Source of the DNA: Micromonospora sp. NBRC 110009
Lineage (GTDB): Bacteria; Actinomycetota; Actinomycetes; Mycobacteriales; Micromonosporaceae
NCBI RefSeq assembly: GCF_030518795.1
Contig: NZ_CP130427.1
Location: 5,704,001-5,768,000, forward strand
Direction: 5' to 3'
DNA length: 64,000 nt
A program made the position numbers and the translations under genes. Below are positions 29,057 through 38,265 of this stretch, one piece after another (position 1 is the stretch's first letter; each line of letters opens with the position of its first letter). The notes beneath the pieces are model-generated. The model did no database searches. It worked only from the letters and a program-made list of their open reading frames with translations, and was not told the origin of the DNA.

Positions 29057-30087
29057 CCGGGAAGACGACCTCCGCGCTGGTCAAACTGGTGGTGTTCGCC
29101 GCCGTCACGCTGCTGGCCACCGGCCTGCTCGCCCAGACCCTCGGCGCGTTCCCACCCGACGGGGTCACCTACCGGGCCCGGTTCACCGACGTCACCGGCC
29201 TGCTCCCCGGCGACGACGTGCGCGTCGCCGGGGTCCGGGTCGGCAAGGTCGCCGACATCGCCGTGGTCGACGACACCGTCGCCGAGGTGGCCTTCACCGT
29301 CGACCGGGACGTGCCGGTGGCCGCCGGCGTCCGCGCCGCCATCCGCTACCGCAACCTGGTCGGCCAGCGCTACCTGGCGCTGACCGAGGGGCCGGGGGAC
29401 GGGCGGCCGCTGCGGGCCGACGGGCTCATCCCGCTCACCCAGACAAGGCCCGCGCTTGACCTGACCGTGCTGTTCAACGGGTTCCGGCCGCTGTTCACCG
29501 CGCTCAACCCCGACGACGTCAACAAGCTCGCGTACGAGATCATCCAGGTTCTCCAGGGCGAGGGCGGCACGGTCGCCAGCCTGCTGCGGCGGACCGCGTC
29601 GCTGACCACCACCCTGGCCGACCGGGACGCCGTGATCGGCCGGGTGGTCACCAACCTCAACCAGGTCCTGGGCACCCTGGCCAGCCGCGACCGCGAGCTG
29701 GACCAGAGCGTCAGCCAGCTCCAGCAGTTCGTCTCCGGGCTCTCCGCCGACCGCACCGCCATCGGCGAGGCCCTGGTCAACCTCGGCGAGCTGACCGACA
29801 CCACCGCGGGGCTGCTGCACGACACCCGGCCGCCGCTCGCCGCCGACGTCCGGGCCCTCGGCGACCTGGCCGGCACCCTCGACCGCAACTCGGCCGTCCT
29901 CGACGCCACCCTGGGCCGGCTGCCGCAGCGCTACGAGTCGCTGACCCGGGTCGCCTCCTACGGCTCCTGGTTCAACTTCTACCTGTGCGACTTCGACGGT
30001 CGGGTGGCCGTCGCCGGCCAGCCGCCGCTGACCACGCCCGGCGTCAGCGCCCCCGCCGCCCGCTGCGCCACCGGAGGTGCCCGGTGA
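29053..30087 (+). CDS. mceB: Mce family protein (MceB)
   Basis: A 344-aa Mce subunit, coupled by ATGA to mceA. An N-terminal anchor (LVKLVVFAAVTLLATGLLAQ) precedes the MCE domain (RFTDVTGLLPGDDVRVAGVR; YRNLVGQRYLALTEG). Long helices follow (RRTASLTTTLADRDAVIGRV; ELDQSVSQLQQFVSGLSADR). The C-terminal ASYGSWFNFYLCDFDG box, with its single Cys, is characteristic of the B/C-type subunits. Confidence 0.9.
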   Translation: MTGKTTSALVKLVVFAAVTLLATGLLAQTLGAFPPDGVTYRARFTDVTGLLPGDDVRVAGVRVGKVADIAVVDDTVAEVAFTVDRDVPVAAGVRAAIRYRNLVGQRYLALTEGPGDGRPLRADGLIPLTQTRPALDLTVLFNGFRPLFTALNPDDVNKLAYEIIQVLQGEGGTVASLLRRTASLTTTLADRDAVIGRVVTNLNQVLGTLASRDRELDQSVSQLQQFVSGLSADRTAIGEALVNLGELTDTTAGLLHDTRPPLAADVRALGDLAGTLDRNSAVLDATLGRLPQRYESLTRVASYGSWFNFYLCDFDGRVAVAGQPPLTTPGVSAPAARCATGGAR

Positions 30088-31067
30088 AACCGTTCCGCGA
30101 ACGCAACCCCGTCGTCGTCGGCGCGGTCGGCCTGGCCGTGATCCTCGCCGCGCTGCTCGGCGCCTTCCAGCTCGACCGGATCGCCGCGCTCACCGGCCGC
30201 ACGTACCAGGCGGCGTTCCACGACGCCAGCGGGCTGGCCACCGGCAACGAGGTCCGGGTGGCCGGGGTGCGGGTCGGCATGGTCACGGCCGTGGAACTCG
30301 CCCGCGAACCGCAGCCGTACGTGCGGGTCCGCTTCCGGGTCGACGACGACGGCGTACGCCTCGGCAGGGACACCGGCGCCACCATCCGGATCAAGACCGT
30401 GCTCGGTCAGAAGTACCTCGCGTTGGCGCCCGCCGGCCCCGGCAGGCTGCCCGAGGACGGGCAGATCCCGCTCGACCGCACCGCCGCCCCCTTCGACGTG
30501 GTGCAGGCCGTCACCGGGCTGGCCGACACCCTCGACAAGGTCGACACCGACCAGCTCGCGCAGGCGTTCACCACCCTGTCCGAGACCTTCGCCGACACCC
30601 CGGCCAGCGTCGGCACCTCACTGACCGGGCTGTCCCGGCTGTCCCGCACCGTCGCCAGCCGGGACGCCGAACTGCGTGCCCTGCTCGCCCGCGCCCACAC
30701 CGTCACCGGCGTCCTGGCGCAGCGCGACGAGGAGTTCCGCAAGCTCGTCACCGACGGGGAGAAGCTGCTCGCCGAGGTCAGCCGCCGCCGCGACGCCATC
30801 CATCAGCTCCTCGTCGGCACCGACCAGCTCGCCACCGAGCTGTCCGGACTGGTCGCCGACAACCGCGGCCAGCTCGAACCGGCGCTGCGCAAGCTGCGCG
30901 ACGTGGTCGCCGTCCTGCAACGCAACCGCGACGACCTGGAGCAGACCATCCGGCGGATGGGACCGTTCGTCACCGCCTTCGCCAACGTGGTCGGCAACGG
31001 CCGCTGGTTCGACTCCTACGTCGATGGTCTGCTCCAGCCGTACCTGCCCACGACGGGAGGACGCTGA
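30084..31067 (+). CDS. mceC: Mce family protein (MceC)
   Basis: A 327-aa Mce subunit starting at GTG 30084 in a GTGA overlap, with GGAGG upstream. It has the anchor NPVVVGAVGLAVILAALLGA, an MCE domain (AFHDASGLATGNEVRVAGVR; KTVLGQKYLALAPAGPG), and an extended helical region with heptad-like leucines. It ends MGPFVTAFANVVGNGRWFDS and a short tail, the usual MceC finish. Confidence 0.9.
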   Translation: MKPFRERNPVVVGAVGLAVILAALLGAFQLDRIAALTGRTYQAAFHDASGLATGNEVRVAGVRVGMVTAVELAREPQPYVRVRFRVDDDGVRLGRDTGATIRIKTVLGQKYLALAPAGPGRLPEDGQIPLDRTAAPFDVVQAVTGLADTLDKVDTDQLAQAFTTLSETFADTPASVGTSLTGLSRLSRTVASRDAELRALLARAHTVTGVLAQRDEEFRKLVTDGEKLLAEVSRRRDAIHQLLVGTDQLATELSGLVADNRGQLEPALRKLRDVVAVLQRNRDDLEQTIRRMGPFVTAFANVVGNGRWFDSYVDGLLQPYLPTTGGR

Positions 31068-32308
31068 TGCCCGGTCCCATCCAGCGCTGGCGACGCCCCC
31101 TCGCCGCGGCCACCGTCCTGCTCACCGCCGTCGCCGCCGGCGTCGTGGTGTGGCGCCACGAGACACCCCAGCGGCGGGTCGTCGCGTACTTCACCCGGGC
31201 CGTCGGGGTGTACCCGGGCTCGGACGTCCGGGTGCTCGGCGTCCGCGTCGGTGAGGTCGAGAAGGTCGTCCCGCAGGGCACCACCGTCCGGGTCGAGATG
31301 CGCTACGACCCGGCGCTGCGCGTCCCCGCCGACGCCCAGGCGCTGATCGTCCCGCCCAGCGTGGTCAGCGACCGCTACGTGCAGCTCACCCCGGCGTTCA
31401 CCGGCGGACCCGACCTCGCCGACGGCGCCGAGATCCCGGTCGCGCGGACCGCCGCGCCGATGGAGATCGACGACATCTACGCCGCGCTGGACGAGTTCAA
31501 CAAGACCCTCGGCCCGCAGGGCGCGAACGCCGACGGCGCCCTGTCCGACCTGGTCGCCACCGGCCGGGCCAACCTGGAAGGCAACGGCCAGCACCTGCAC
31601 GACACGCTCGACGGGCTCTCCCGCGCGCTGGACACCCTCTCCACCGGGCGCGGCGATCTGTTCGGCACGGTGGTCAACCTGCAGCGCTTCACCACCACCC
31701 TGGCCCGCAGCGACGAGCAGGTACGCCGCTTCAACCAGCAGCTCGCCGACGTCGCCGAGCAGCTCGCGGGGGAGAAGGAGGAACTCGCCGCCGCCCTGCG
31801 CAACCTCGCCACCGCGCTGGCCGAGGTCACCACCTTCGTCCGGCAGAACCGGAGCGCGCTCACCTCCAACGTCACGGCGCTGGCCGACATCACCCGGGTG
31901 CTGGTCCGCCAGCAGCAGGCCATGATCCAGATCCTCGACGTGGCGCCCCTGGCCGTGGGCAACCTCAACCTCGCCTACAACCCCCGCTCCGGCACGCTCG
32001 ACACCCGGGACAACGCCCTGGGCCCGTACGACCCGGCCACCTTCGCCTGTTCCCTGATCGTGGCCCAGCTCCCCACCGAGGTGCCGGCGAAGTGCACCGC
32101 GCTGGCGCAGACCCTGCACTCCCGTGGTCTGCCCCTCACCGACCAGCTGCGCAAGCTGCTCAAGCTGCCGCCCGGCGCCCCGGCGGCCGGCGGGTCCCCA
32201 CCGGGCTCCGTCAGCTCCCCCGGTGCGCCGACCGCCGACGAGGCGCCGGGCGGCTCCACCACCACGAGCGACCCCACGCTCGGCGGCATCCTGCGGGGCT
32301 CGGCGTGA
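31067..32308 (+). CDS. mceD: Mce family protein (MceD)
   Basis: A 413-aa Mce subunit, TGATG-coupled to mceC. The anchor is LAAATVLLTAVAAGVVVW; the MCE domain includes YFTRAVGVYPGSDVRVLGVR and VPPSVVSDRYVQLTPAFTGG. The helical domain follows, with a conserved LGPQGANADGALSDLVATG loop typical of MceD. The C-terminal ~60 residues are a low-complexity Pro/Gly/Ser tail, as in mycobacterial MceC/D. Confidence 0.9.
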   Translation: MPGPIQRWRRPLAAATVLLTAVAAGVVVWRHETPQRRVVAYFTRAVGVYPGSDVRVLGVRVGEVEKVVPQGTTVRVEMRYDPALRVPADAQALIVPPSVVSDRYVQLTPAFTGGPDLADGAEIPVARTAAPMEIDDIYAALDEFNKTLGPQGANADGALSDLVATGRANLEGNGQHLHDTLDGLSRALDTLSTGRGDLFGTVVNLQRFTTTLARSDEQVRRFNQQLADVAEQLAGEKEELAAALRNLATALAEVTTFVRQNRSALTSNVTALADITRVLVRQQQAMIQILDVAPLAVGNLNLAYNPRSGTLDTRDNALGPYDPATFACSLIVAQLPTEVPAKCTALAQTLHSRGLPLTDQLRKLLKLPPGAPAAGGSPPGSVSSPGAPTADEAPGGSTTTSDPTLGGILRGSA

Positions 32309-33705
32309 CCGCCCGGCGGCTGCGCCTGCTGGCCGCCGCGCTCACCGTGGCGCTGCTGCCCGCCGGCTGCGGCCTGCCCGAGGTCGCCGACCTGCCGCTG
32401 CCCGGCGGCGAGCCGGCCGGCGACGGCTACACCGTCACCGCCGAGTTCTCCGACGTGCTCGACCTGGTGCCGCGCGCCGCCGTCAAGGTCGACGACGTCA
32501 CCGTCGGCACGGTGGAGAAGATCTCCCTGTCCGGCTGGCACGCCCAGGTCCGGCTGCGCCTCGACCGCGCGGTGCGGCTGCCCGCCAATGCCACCGCCGC
32601 CGTGCGCCAGAGCAGCCTGCTCGGTGAGAAGTACGTGACCGTGGCGCCGCCGCCCACCGAGCCGGCCCGCGGCCGGCTCGCCGACGGTGACCTCATCCCG
32701 CTGTCCCGCACCACCCGCGGCGCCGAGGTCGAGGAGGTCCTGGCCGCCCTCGGCCTGCTGCTCAACGGCGGCGGCCTGGCGCAGCTCCAGACCATCAACG
32801 CCGAACTCGGCAAGGCCCTCGCCGGCCGCGAACCGGAGCTGCGGGACACGCTGACCCAGCTCGACACCTTCATCGGCGGACTCGACCGGCAGAAGGCGGA
32901 CATCGTCCGCGCCATCGACGCGCTCGACCGGCTCACCGGCCGCCTCGCCCGCCAGCGGCAGGTGGTCGGGGACGCGCTGGACTCCCTCGCGCCCGGCCTG
33001 ACCGTGCTGGCCCGGCAACGCGCCCAGCTCACCCGGTCGCTGACCGCCCTCGGCCAGCTCGGCACCGTCGGCACCCGGGTGGTCGAGCGCAGCCGGGAGG
33101 ACACCGTGGCCAGCGTGCAGGCTCTGAAACCGATCCTGGAACAGCTCGCCCGGGCCGGCGACGACCTGCCGAAGTCGCTGGACTTCATGCTCTCCTACCC
33201 GTTCCCGCCGAACGTCACCGGCGCGATCGTCGGCGACTTCGTCAACCTCTCCGTCACCGCCGACCTGGACGCCGCGAGCATCCTGGCCAACCTGGTGGCC
33301 GCCGCGCCCGCCCCGGCGACGGGTGCCCCCCGCACCAAGGCCCCGAGCGCGTCCCGGCCGCCGGTCACCGGCCCGGCGGTCCCCGGCGGCACACCCGGCG
33401 GGGTCCTTCCCGAGCTGCCGCTGAAGTGTCTGCCGGAGCTGACGGACTTCCCGGCCACCTGGACCCCGCCCAAGGAATGCGGACTGCCGGAGGGCTGCCA
33501 GCTGCTCAAGCCCGGCTCGACGGTGCCCCTCGGCGGGCTGCTGCTCCCCAAGGGCATCGTGCCCGCCGGCACCGCGCTGCCCGCCGGCACCGAACTGCCG
33601 GACGGCACCGTGCTCACCGCCGATTGCGTGCTGCCGCTGACCGGAGCCGTCACCGGACAGATCGGCGGGCTGACCGACATGCTGGGTGGAGGGCTGATCC
33701 GATGA
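32305..33705 (+). CDS. mceE: Mce family lipoprotein (MceE)
   Basis: A 466-aa subunit that, as in other mce operons, is a lipoprotein: the signal peptide ends LLPAGC with Cys22 as lipidation site. The MCE domain (EFSDVLDLVPRAAVKVDDVT; QSSLLGEKYVTVAPPP) and helices follow. The C-terminal ~100 residues hold four or more cysteines (LKCLPELTDF; KECGLPEGC) and imperfect PAGTxLP repeats, which may form a disulfide-stabilised cap. GTG 32305 overlaps the mceD stop. Confidence 0.9.
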   Translation: MTARRLRLLAAALTVALLPAGCGLPEVADLPLPGGEPAGDGYTVTAEFSDVLDLVPRAAVKVDDVTVGTVEKISLSGWHAQVRLRLDRAVRLPANATAAVRQSSLLGEKYVTVAPPPTEPARGRLADGDLIPLSRTTRGAEVEEVLAALGLLLNGGGLAQLQTINAELGKALAGREPELRDTLTQLDTFIGGLDRQKADIVRAIDALDRLTGRLARQRQVVGDALDSLAPGLTVLARQRAQLTRSLTALGQLGTVGTRVVERSREDTVASVQALKPILEQLARAGDDLPKSLDFMLSYPFPPNVTGAIVGDFVNLSVTADLDAASILANLVAAAPAPATGAPRTKAPSASRPPVTGPAVPGGTPGGVLPELPLKCLPELTDFPATWTPPKECGLPEGCQLLKPGSTVPLGGLLLPKGIVPAGTALPAGTELPDGTVLTADCVLPLTGAVTGQIGGLTDMLGGGLIR

Positions 33706-34937
33706 TCGGACGTACCACGAAACTCCAGGTCATCGCCTTCGTGCTGGTGAGCGTCCTGGGCATCGGCTACGTCGGGATCCGCTACGTCGGCCTCGGCGAC
33801 AAGCTGCTCGGCGCCGGCTACCTGGTCCACGTCGACCTGGCCCGCGCCGGCGGCCTGTTCGCCAACGCGCCGGTCACCTACCGCGGGGTGCCCGTCGGCC
33901 GGGTCACCGCCGTCGGACTGCACGGCGACGGCGTCCGCGCCGACCTGCGCATCGACCGGGGCGTCCGGGTGCCCGAGGCGCTGCGGGCCGTGGTCGCCCA
34001 ACGGTCGGCCGTGGGGGAGCAGTACCTCGACCTGCGGCCCGACCGCGACGGCGGGCCGTACCTGGCCGACGGCGCGGTCATCCCGGCCGACCGGACCGGC
34101 CTCCCGCTCGCCCCGGAGACCCTGCTGACCAACCTGGACGCCCTGGTGCGCTCGGTCGGCCCGGACGACCTGACGGTGCTGATCACCGAGCTGGGCACCG
34201 CGTTCGAGGGCAACGAGCAGGCCCTCGCCCGGATCCTCGACTCCGGTGACGCCCTGCTCACCGAGGCCGACACCCGGCTGCCCGAGACGCTCGCCCTGAT
34301 CCGCGACGCGCGTACCGTGCTCACCACCCAGGCGGAGTCCGCCGAGGCGCTGCGCCGCTGGTCGGCCGGCCTGGCGCAGCTCGCCGCCACGCTCCGCGCC
34401 GCCGACCCGGACCTGCGCAAGCTGCTCGCCGTCGGGCCGCCGGCCGGCACCGAACTGCGCGCGCTGCTGCGCGGCCTGGAACCGGACATCGGAACCCTGC
34501 TCGGCAACCTGGTCACCGTCAACGGGATCGCCGCCCGCCGCCTGCCCGGCATCGAGCAGCTCCTGGTGGTCTACCCGATCGCGGTGGCCGGCGGGTTCAC
34601 CGTCACCCCCGGCGACGGCACCGCCCACCTCGGACTCGTGCTCAACGTCAGCGACCCGCCGTCCTGCGTCTACCACGGCGGCGGCACCCGCTGCAGTGCC
34701 CGGGACCGCGCCGCCGGGGGGAGCGCCCGGGGCGCCGGGAACGCGCCCCGCCCGTCCGGCGCCGACCCGGCGCCACCCGCCGCCGAGGAGGAGACCACCC
34801 CGGGGTACGACCCCGCGACCGGCCTGGTGCTCGGCTCCGACGGCGCACCGCTGCAGTTCGGCGGCACCGGCGGGCAGTACCGCACGGCCGGCGACCAGTC
34901 CTGGAAACAGCTGTTGCTCGCCGGGCTGACCCCGTGA
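33702..34937 (+). CDS. mceF: Mce family protein (MceF)
   Basis: A 411-aa final Mce subunit, ATGA-coupled to mceE. It has an N-terminal anchor (QVIAFVLVSVLGIGYVGIRY), the MCE domain (YLVHVDLARAGGLFANAPVT; AVGEQYLDLRPDRDGGPYL), and helices to ~280. The tail carries DPPSCVYHGGGTRCSARDR with two Cys and a Pro-rich end, matching MceF. It completes a standard A-F set. Confidence 0.9.
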   Translation: MIGRTTKLQVIAFVLVSVLGIGYVGIRYVGLGDKLLGAGYLVHVDLARAGGLFANAPVTYRGVPVGRVTAVGLHGDGVRADLRIDRGVRVPEALRAVVAQRSAVGEQYLDLRPDRDGGPYLADGAVIPADRTGLPLAPETLLTNLDALVRSVGPDDLTVLITELGTAFEGNEQALARILDSGDALLTEADTRLPETLALIRDARTVLTTQAESAEALRRWSAGLAQLAATLRAADPDLRKLLAVGPPAGTELRALLRGLEPDIGTLLGNLVTVNGIAARRLPGIEQLLVVYPIAVAGGFTVTPGDGTAHLGLVLNVSDPPSCVYHGGGTRCSARDRAAGGSARGAGNAPRPSGADPAPPAAEEETTPGYDPATGLVLGSDGAPLQFGGTGGQYRTAGDQSWKQLLLAGLTP

Positions 34938-34960
34938 CCGGCGTACCGGAGGAGGTGGCG

Positions 34961-35803
34961 GTGACCAGCCGCAGGAACACCACATTCAGAGTCATCAAGG
35001 GCGCGAAGGCCGGTGGCCCGACCCCGGCGCGCCGGCGCGTGGTCACCGTGCTCCGCCCGGCCGAGCCGATCGAGCAGGTGCTGGAACGCCTCGACCAGGA
35101 GCCGGTCGAGGACCCCGCGGAAGCCGGCGACCTCACCGTGATCGGCGACCCCGCGGAGGTCGAGGACCTGCCCGAACCCGCCGACGAGCCGCGCCGCCTC
35201 GCCGGTCGCCGCCACCCGTCCGTCCAGGTGGTCCGGAACCCGCGGGCCGGATCCGACGAGGACACCGGATCCGCCCCCGCGGCGGACCCACGCCAGCCGG
35301 CCCGGTCCGGCGGCGCGCACCGCGGCCGCGTCCGCACCGCCCTGCTCGTCGTGCTGCTCGCCGCCGCCCTGGCCGGCGCCGGCGTCTACGGCCACCGCTG
35401 GTACGTCGACCGGGCCACCGACCAGGCGCACCGGGAGGCCGTCGCGGCCGCCCGGCAGGCCGCCGTCAACTTCGTCTCGGTCAGCGCCGCCAGCGTCGAC
35501 CGGGACCTGCAACGCGTCACGGCCGGGGCCACCGGCGACTTCAAGGACGAGTTCACCCGCGGCCAGGCGCAGGTCCGCACCGCCGTGGTGGAGAACAAGG
35601 TGCAGTCGCAGGGCAGCGTGCTCCGCGCCGGCCTGGTCTCCGGGGACCGCCGGCACGCGGTGGTGCTGGTGGCCGTCGACGCCACGGTGAAGAACGTGAA
35701 GGCGCCCGATGGCCGCCCGTCGCACTACCGCATCCAGCTCGACCTGGTCCGGGACCGGGACTCGGGCGAGTGGCTGGTGTCCAAGCTCCAGTTCGTCGGC
35801 TGA
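34961..35803 (+). CDS. Mce-associated membrane protein (Mas) 1
   Basis: About 280 aa. A long acidic, disordered cytoplasmic N-terminus (RPAEPIEQVLERLDQEPVED) is followed by a single helix (TALLVVLLAAALAGAGVYGH) and a compact extracytoplasmic domain ending YRIQLDLVRDRDSGEWLVSK. This topology matches the Mas proteins that stabilise Mce complexes. I chose GTG 34961, because GGAGGAGG lies five bases upstream. GTG 34934, overlapping the mceF stop, is an in-frame alternative. Confidence 0.85.
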   Translation: MTSRRNTTFRVIKGAKAGGPTPARRRVVTVLRPAEPIEQVLERLDQEPVEDPAEAGDLTVIGDPAEVEDLPEPADEPRRLAGRRHPSVQVVRNPRAGSDEDTGSAPAADPRQPARSGGAHRGRVRTALLVVLLAAALAGAGVYGHRWYVDRATDQAHREAVAAARQAAVNFVSVSAASVDRDLQRVTAGATGDFKDEFTRGQAQVRTAVVENKVQSQGSVLRAGLVSGDRRHAVVLVAVDATVKNVKAPDGRPSHYRIQLDLVRDRDSGEWLVSKLQFVG

Positions 35804-35818
35804 CCGGAGGAGAAGACC

Positions 35819-36325
35819 ATGCGTGTCCCGACCGTGCTGCGCCGGCGCCCCGCGCGGCTGCGATCCGTGCCCGTGCTCGTCCTCGCGATCGTCCTGGCGG
35901 CGGTCGTGGCCCTCGCCGGCTGGTACGGCGACCACCGCGCCGGCGCGCGCGACCAGGCCGTACGGCAGGCCCTGGCCACCGCGCCCGCCGCCGCCAAGGC
36001 CCTCTTCTCGTACGACTACCGCACCTTCGACGACAGCGTCGCCAACGGGCGCAGCTTCGCCACCGGCGCTTTCGCCGACGAGTACGCCCAGACCACCGCC
36101 GCGCTCAAGCAGACGGCCACCAAGCAGCAGGCGGTCGTGCTGGCCGAGGTCTCGGCCACCGGCGTGGTCAGCGCCGCGGCGGACCGGGTCGAGCTGCTGC
36201 TCTACCTCAACCAGTACCGGCGCAACGTGACCACGGCGGGGGAGAAGGTCGATCAGAACCGGGTCGTGCTCACCATGGTCCCGGTGGGCGGCGAGTGGAA
36301 GGTCGTCAAGGCCACCGCGATCTGA
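35819..36325 (+). CDS. Mce-associated membrane protein (Mas) 2
   Basis: A 168-aa shorter Mas protein: a basic N-terminus, one helix (VPVLVLAIVLAAVVALAGWY), then an NTF2-like extracytoplasmic domain (LFSYDYRTFDDSVANGRSFA; NQNRVVLTMV-type strand; EWKVVKATAI). GGAGGAG precedes the ATG at 35819. It is the last gene of the mce operon and pairs with Mas 1. Confidence 0.85.
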   Translation: MRVPTVLRRRPARLRSVPVLVLAIVLAAVVALAGWYGDHRAGARDQAVRQALATAPAAAKALFSYDYRTFDDSVANGRSFATGAFADEYAQTTAALKQTATKQQAVVLAEVSATGVVSAAADRVELLLYLNQYRRNVTTAGEKVDQNRVVLTMVPVGGEWKVVKATAI

Positions 36326-36564
36326 CCGGCGGGCTTGCCGGCGTCTGCTAACTGTGGCGGCGTGTCCGTAACCGACCACGCCCCGGCCGCGCCGCCCGGC
36401 CCGCCCCGGACGGGCCCCGGATGCGGCCGGCGCCCGGGTTCCGGGGCCGCCGTCCGGCGGTGGGAAGCACCCGTTGCGCCGATGGACGCCAGCCCCGGCG
36501 GGACCAGAATGATCGGCGAGACGGGGGCCGACACCCGTCCCTGGAGCGCCGTGGGGTTCGTCGC

Positions 36565-38211
36565 ATGAGCGGCTGGCAGCTGTCCGGCTACACGCCGGTC
36601 CGTCGGCTCGGCGCCGGCGCGTCGGGCAGCGTCATGCTCGCCACCCACGACGCCACCGGCACCCCGGTCGCCATCAAGTACCTGGTGCGCGACATCGGCG
36701 ACGACCCGTCCTTCCGGAGCGCCTTCCGCGAGGAGGCGCGGCTGCTCGGCGAGATCGACGACCCGCACGTCTCCCGGCTGTACGAGTACGTCGAGTCTCC
36801 CGGCGGCGCGGCCATCGTGATGGAGCTGGTCAACGGGGTGTCGCTGCGGCAGATGCTGCGCGCGCACGGCCCGACCACGCCCGAGTCGGCGCTCTGCGTG
36901 CTCAAGGGCTCGCTCGCCGGGCTCGCCGCCGCGCACGCCCACGGCGTCGTGCACCGCGACTACAAGCCGGAGAACGTGCTGGTCACCGGCGAGGCGCTGA
37001 GCAAGCTCGCCGACTTCGGCATCGCCATGCCGGTCGGCCGGGGTTCCGACACCACCGTCTCCGGCACACCCCGCTACATGGCCCCCGAGCAGTGGACCGG
37101 TGCCCCGGCCAGCCCGGCCTGCGACATCTACGCCGCCACCGCGACCTTCTTCGAGTGCCTCACCGGCCGCCCCCCGTACCAGGCGGGGGACCTGTTGGCC
37201 CTGCGCGAGCAGCACGCCTCCGCGCCGATCCCCACCGACCCGGCCCCGGCGCCGGTGCACGACCTGCTCCGGCACGGGATGGCCAAGCAGCCCGCCGACC
37301 GCCCGCAGCCCGCCCAGGTCTTCCTGGAGCTCCTCGACCGGGTGGCCGGCGCGGCGTACGGCCCGGACTGGGAGCGGCGCGGGCTGCGTGAGCTGGCCCG
37401 CCGGGCCGCCCTGCTCGCCGCGCTGTGGCCGTTCCCGGACGGCACCGGTGGCGCCACCAGCCTGGCCAGCACCGTGCTCGGCGCGGGCGCGGCGCCGGTC
37501 CGCCGTGGCCTGTTCCGCCGGGGCCGGAAGCGGACCGCGCTGGTCGGCGGCGCCCTCGTCGCGGCCCTGCTGGCCGGCGGCGCCGGCTACCGGTACGCCG
37601 CCCAGGACGACCCCGCCGTCGCGGCGGCCCCGCCCGCCCCGGCCGGCGTCGACCCGGCCGCGACCGACCCGCAGAGCAGCAGCCCGACCGACGCCGGCAC
37701 GCCGAGCCCCACCCCCGGCCCGAGCGGGTCGGCCAGCCCCACGCCGGCGGCGGCCCCGAGCGCCACGCCCAGCCGGTCCCGGCCCGCCACGCCAACCCGT
37801 TCCCCGGTGCGCACCACCGCGCCGGTGCCGACCCCGTCGACCAGCACCCCGCCGCCGGACGGCACCGCCCCCACCGTCGGCGACGTCACAGCCAACCCCG
37901 GTCAGCTGGAGCCCAAGGGTTGCCCGTACGGCTACCAGACGAGCACGGTCGCCGCCAAGGTCACCGACGACCGCAGCGGCCCGGCCGCCCTCGAGGTCAG
38001 CTTCCGCTACACCCTGGAGGGCGTCACCGCGACGGTCGGGATGAGCTCGGCCGGTCGCGGCGTGTTCCGGGGGACTCTGGGCCCGCTGCCGGCGCCGAGG
38101 CAGAGCAGCCGGATCCCCGTCCAGGTCACCGCCGTCGACGCCGCCGGCAACACCGCCACCTCGGCGTCCCCGGTGTACGTGACCCTCTACAACTACTGCA
38201 GCCCCGGCTAG
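36565..38211 (+). CDS. transmembrane Ser/Thr protein kinase with extracytoplasmic Ig-like domain
   Basis: A 548-aa Hanks-type kinase. The glycine loop is LGAGASGSVMLA, ATP lysine Lys38 (VAIKYL), catalytic loop VVHRDYKPENVLV with Asp132 (Tyr replaces the usual Leu/Val), DFG at 150-152, and APEQW. After the kinase domain come a juxtamembrane region, one helix (TALVGGALVAALLAGGAGYR, ~325-345), a ~90-residue Pro/Ser/Thr linker and a ~100-residue beta-sandwich-like domain with two cysteines. PASTA repeats are absent, so the ligand is probably not muropeptide. The ATG at 36565 has only a weak GTGGGG site. Confidence 0.88.
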   Translation: MSGWQLSGYTPVRRLGAGASGSVMLATHDATGTPVAIKYLVRDIGDDPSFRSAFREEARLLGEIDDPHVSRLYEYVESPGGAAIVMELVNGVSLRQMLRAHGPTTPESALCVLKGSLAGLAAAHAHGVVHRDYKPENVLVTGEALSKLADFGIAMPVGRGSDTTVSGTPRYMAPEQWTGAPASPACDIYAATATFFECLTGRPPYQAGDLLALREQHASAPIPTDPAPAPVHDLLRHGMAKQPADRPQPAQVFLELLDRVAGAAYGPDWERRGLRELARRAALLAALWPFPDGTGGATSLASTVLGAGAAPVRRGLFRRGRKRTALVGGALVAALLAGGAGYRYAAQDDPAVAAAPPAPAGVDPAATDPQSSSPTDAGTPSPTPGPSGSASPTPAAAPSATPSRSRPATPTRSPVRTTAPVPTPSTSTPPPDGTAPTVGDVTANPGQLEPKGCPYGYQTSTVAAKVTDDRSGPAALEVSFRYTLEGVTATVGMSSAGRGVFRGTLGPLPAPRQSSRIPVQVTAVDAAGNTATSASPVYVTLYNYCSPG

Positions 38212-38265
38212 GAGAGTCGACGTGCCCGCTACCAACCGATCCACCGCGGCCCGGGGACGGCTCGG

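Noticed and set aside
36421-36564. In-frame N-terminal extension of the Ser/Thr kinase
   Set aside because: The extension is Arg/Pro-rich without similarity to kinases. The kinase domain begins a few residues after the ATG at 36565.
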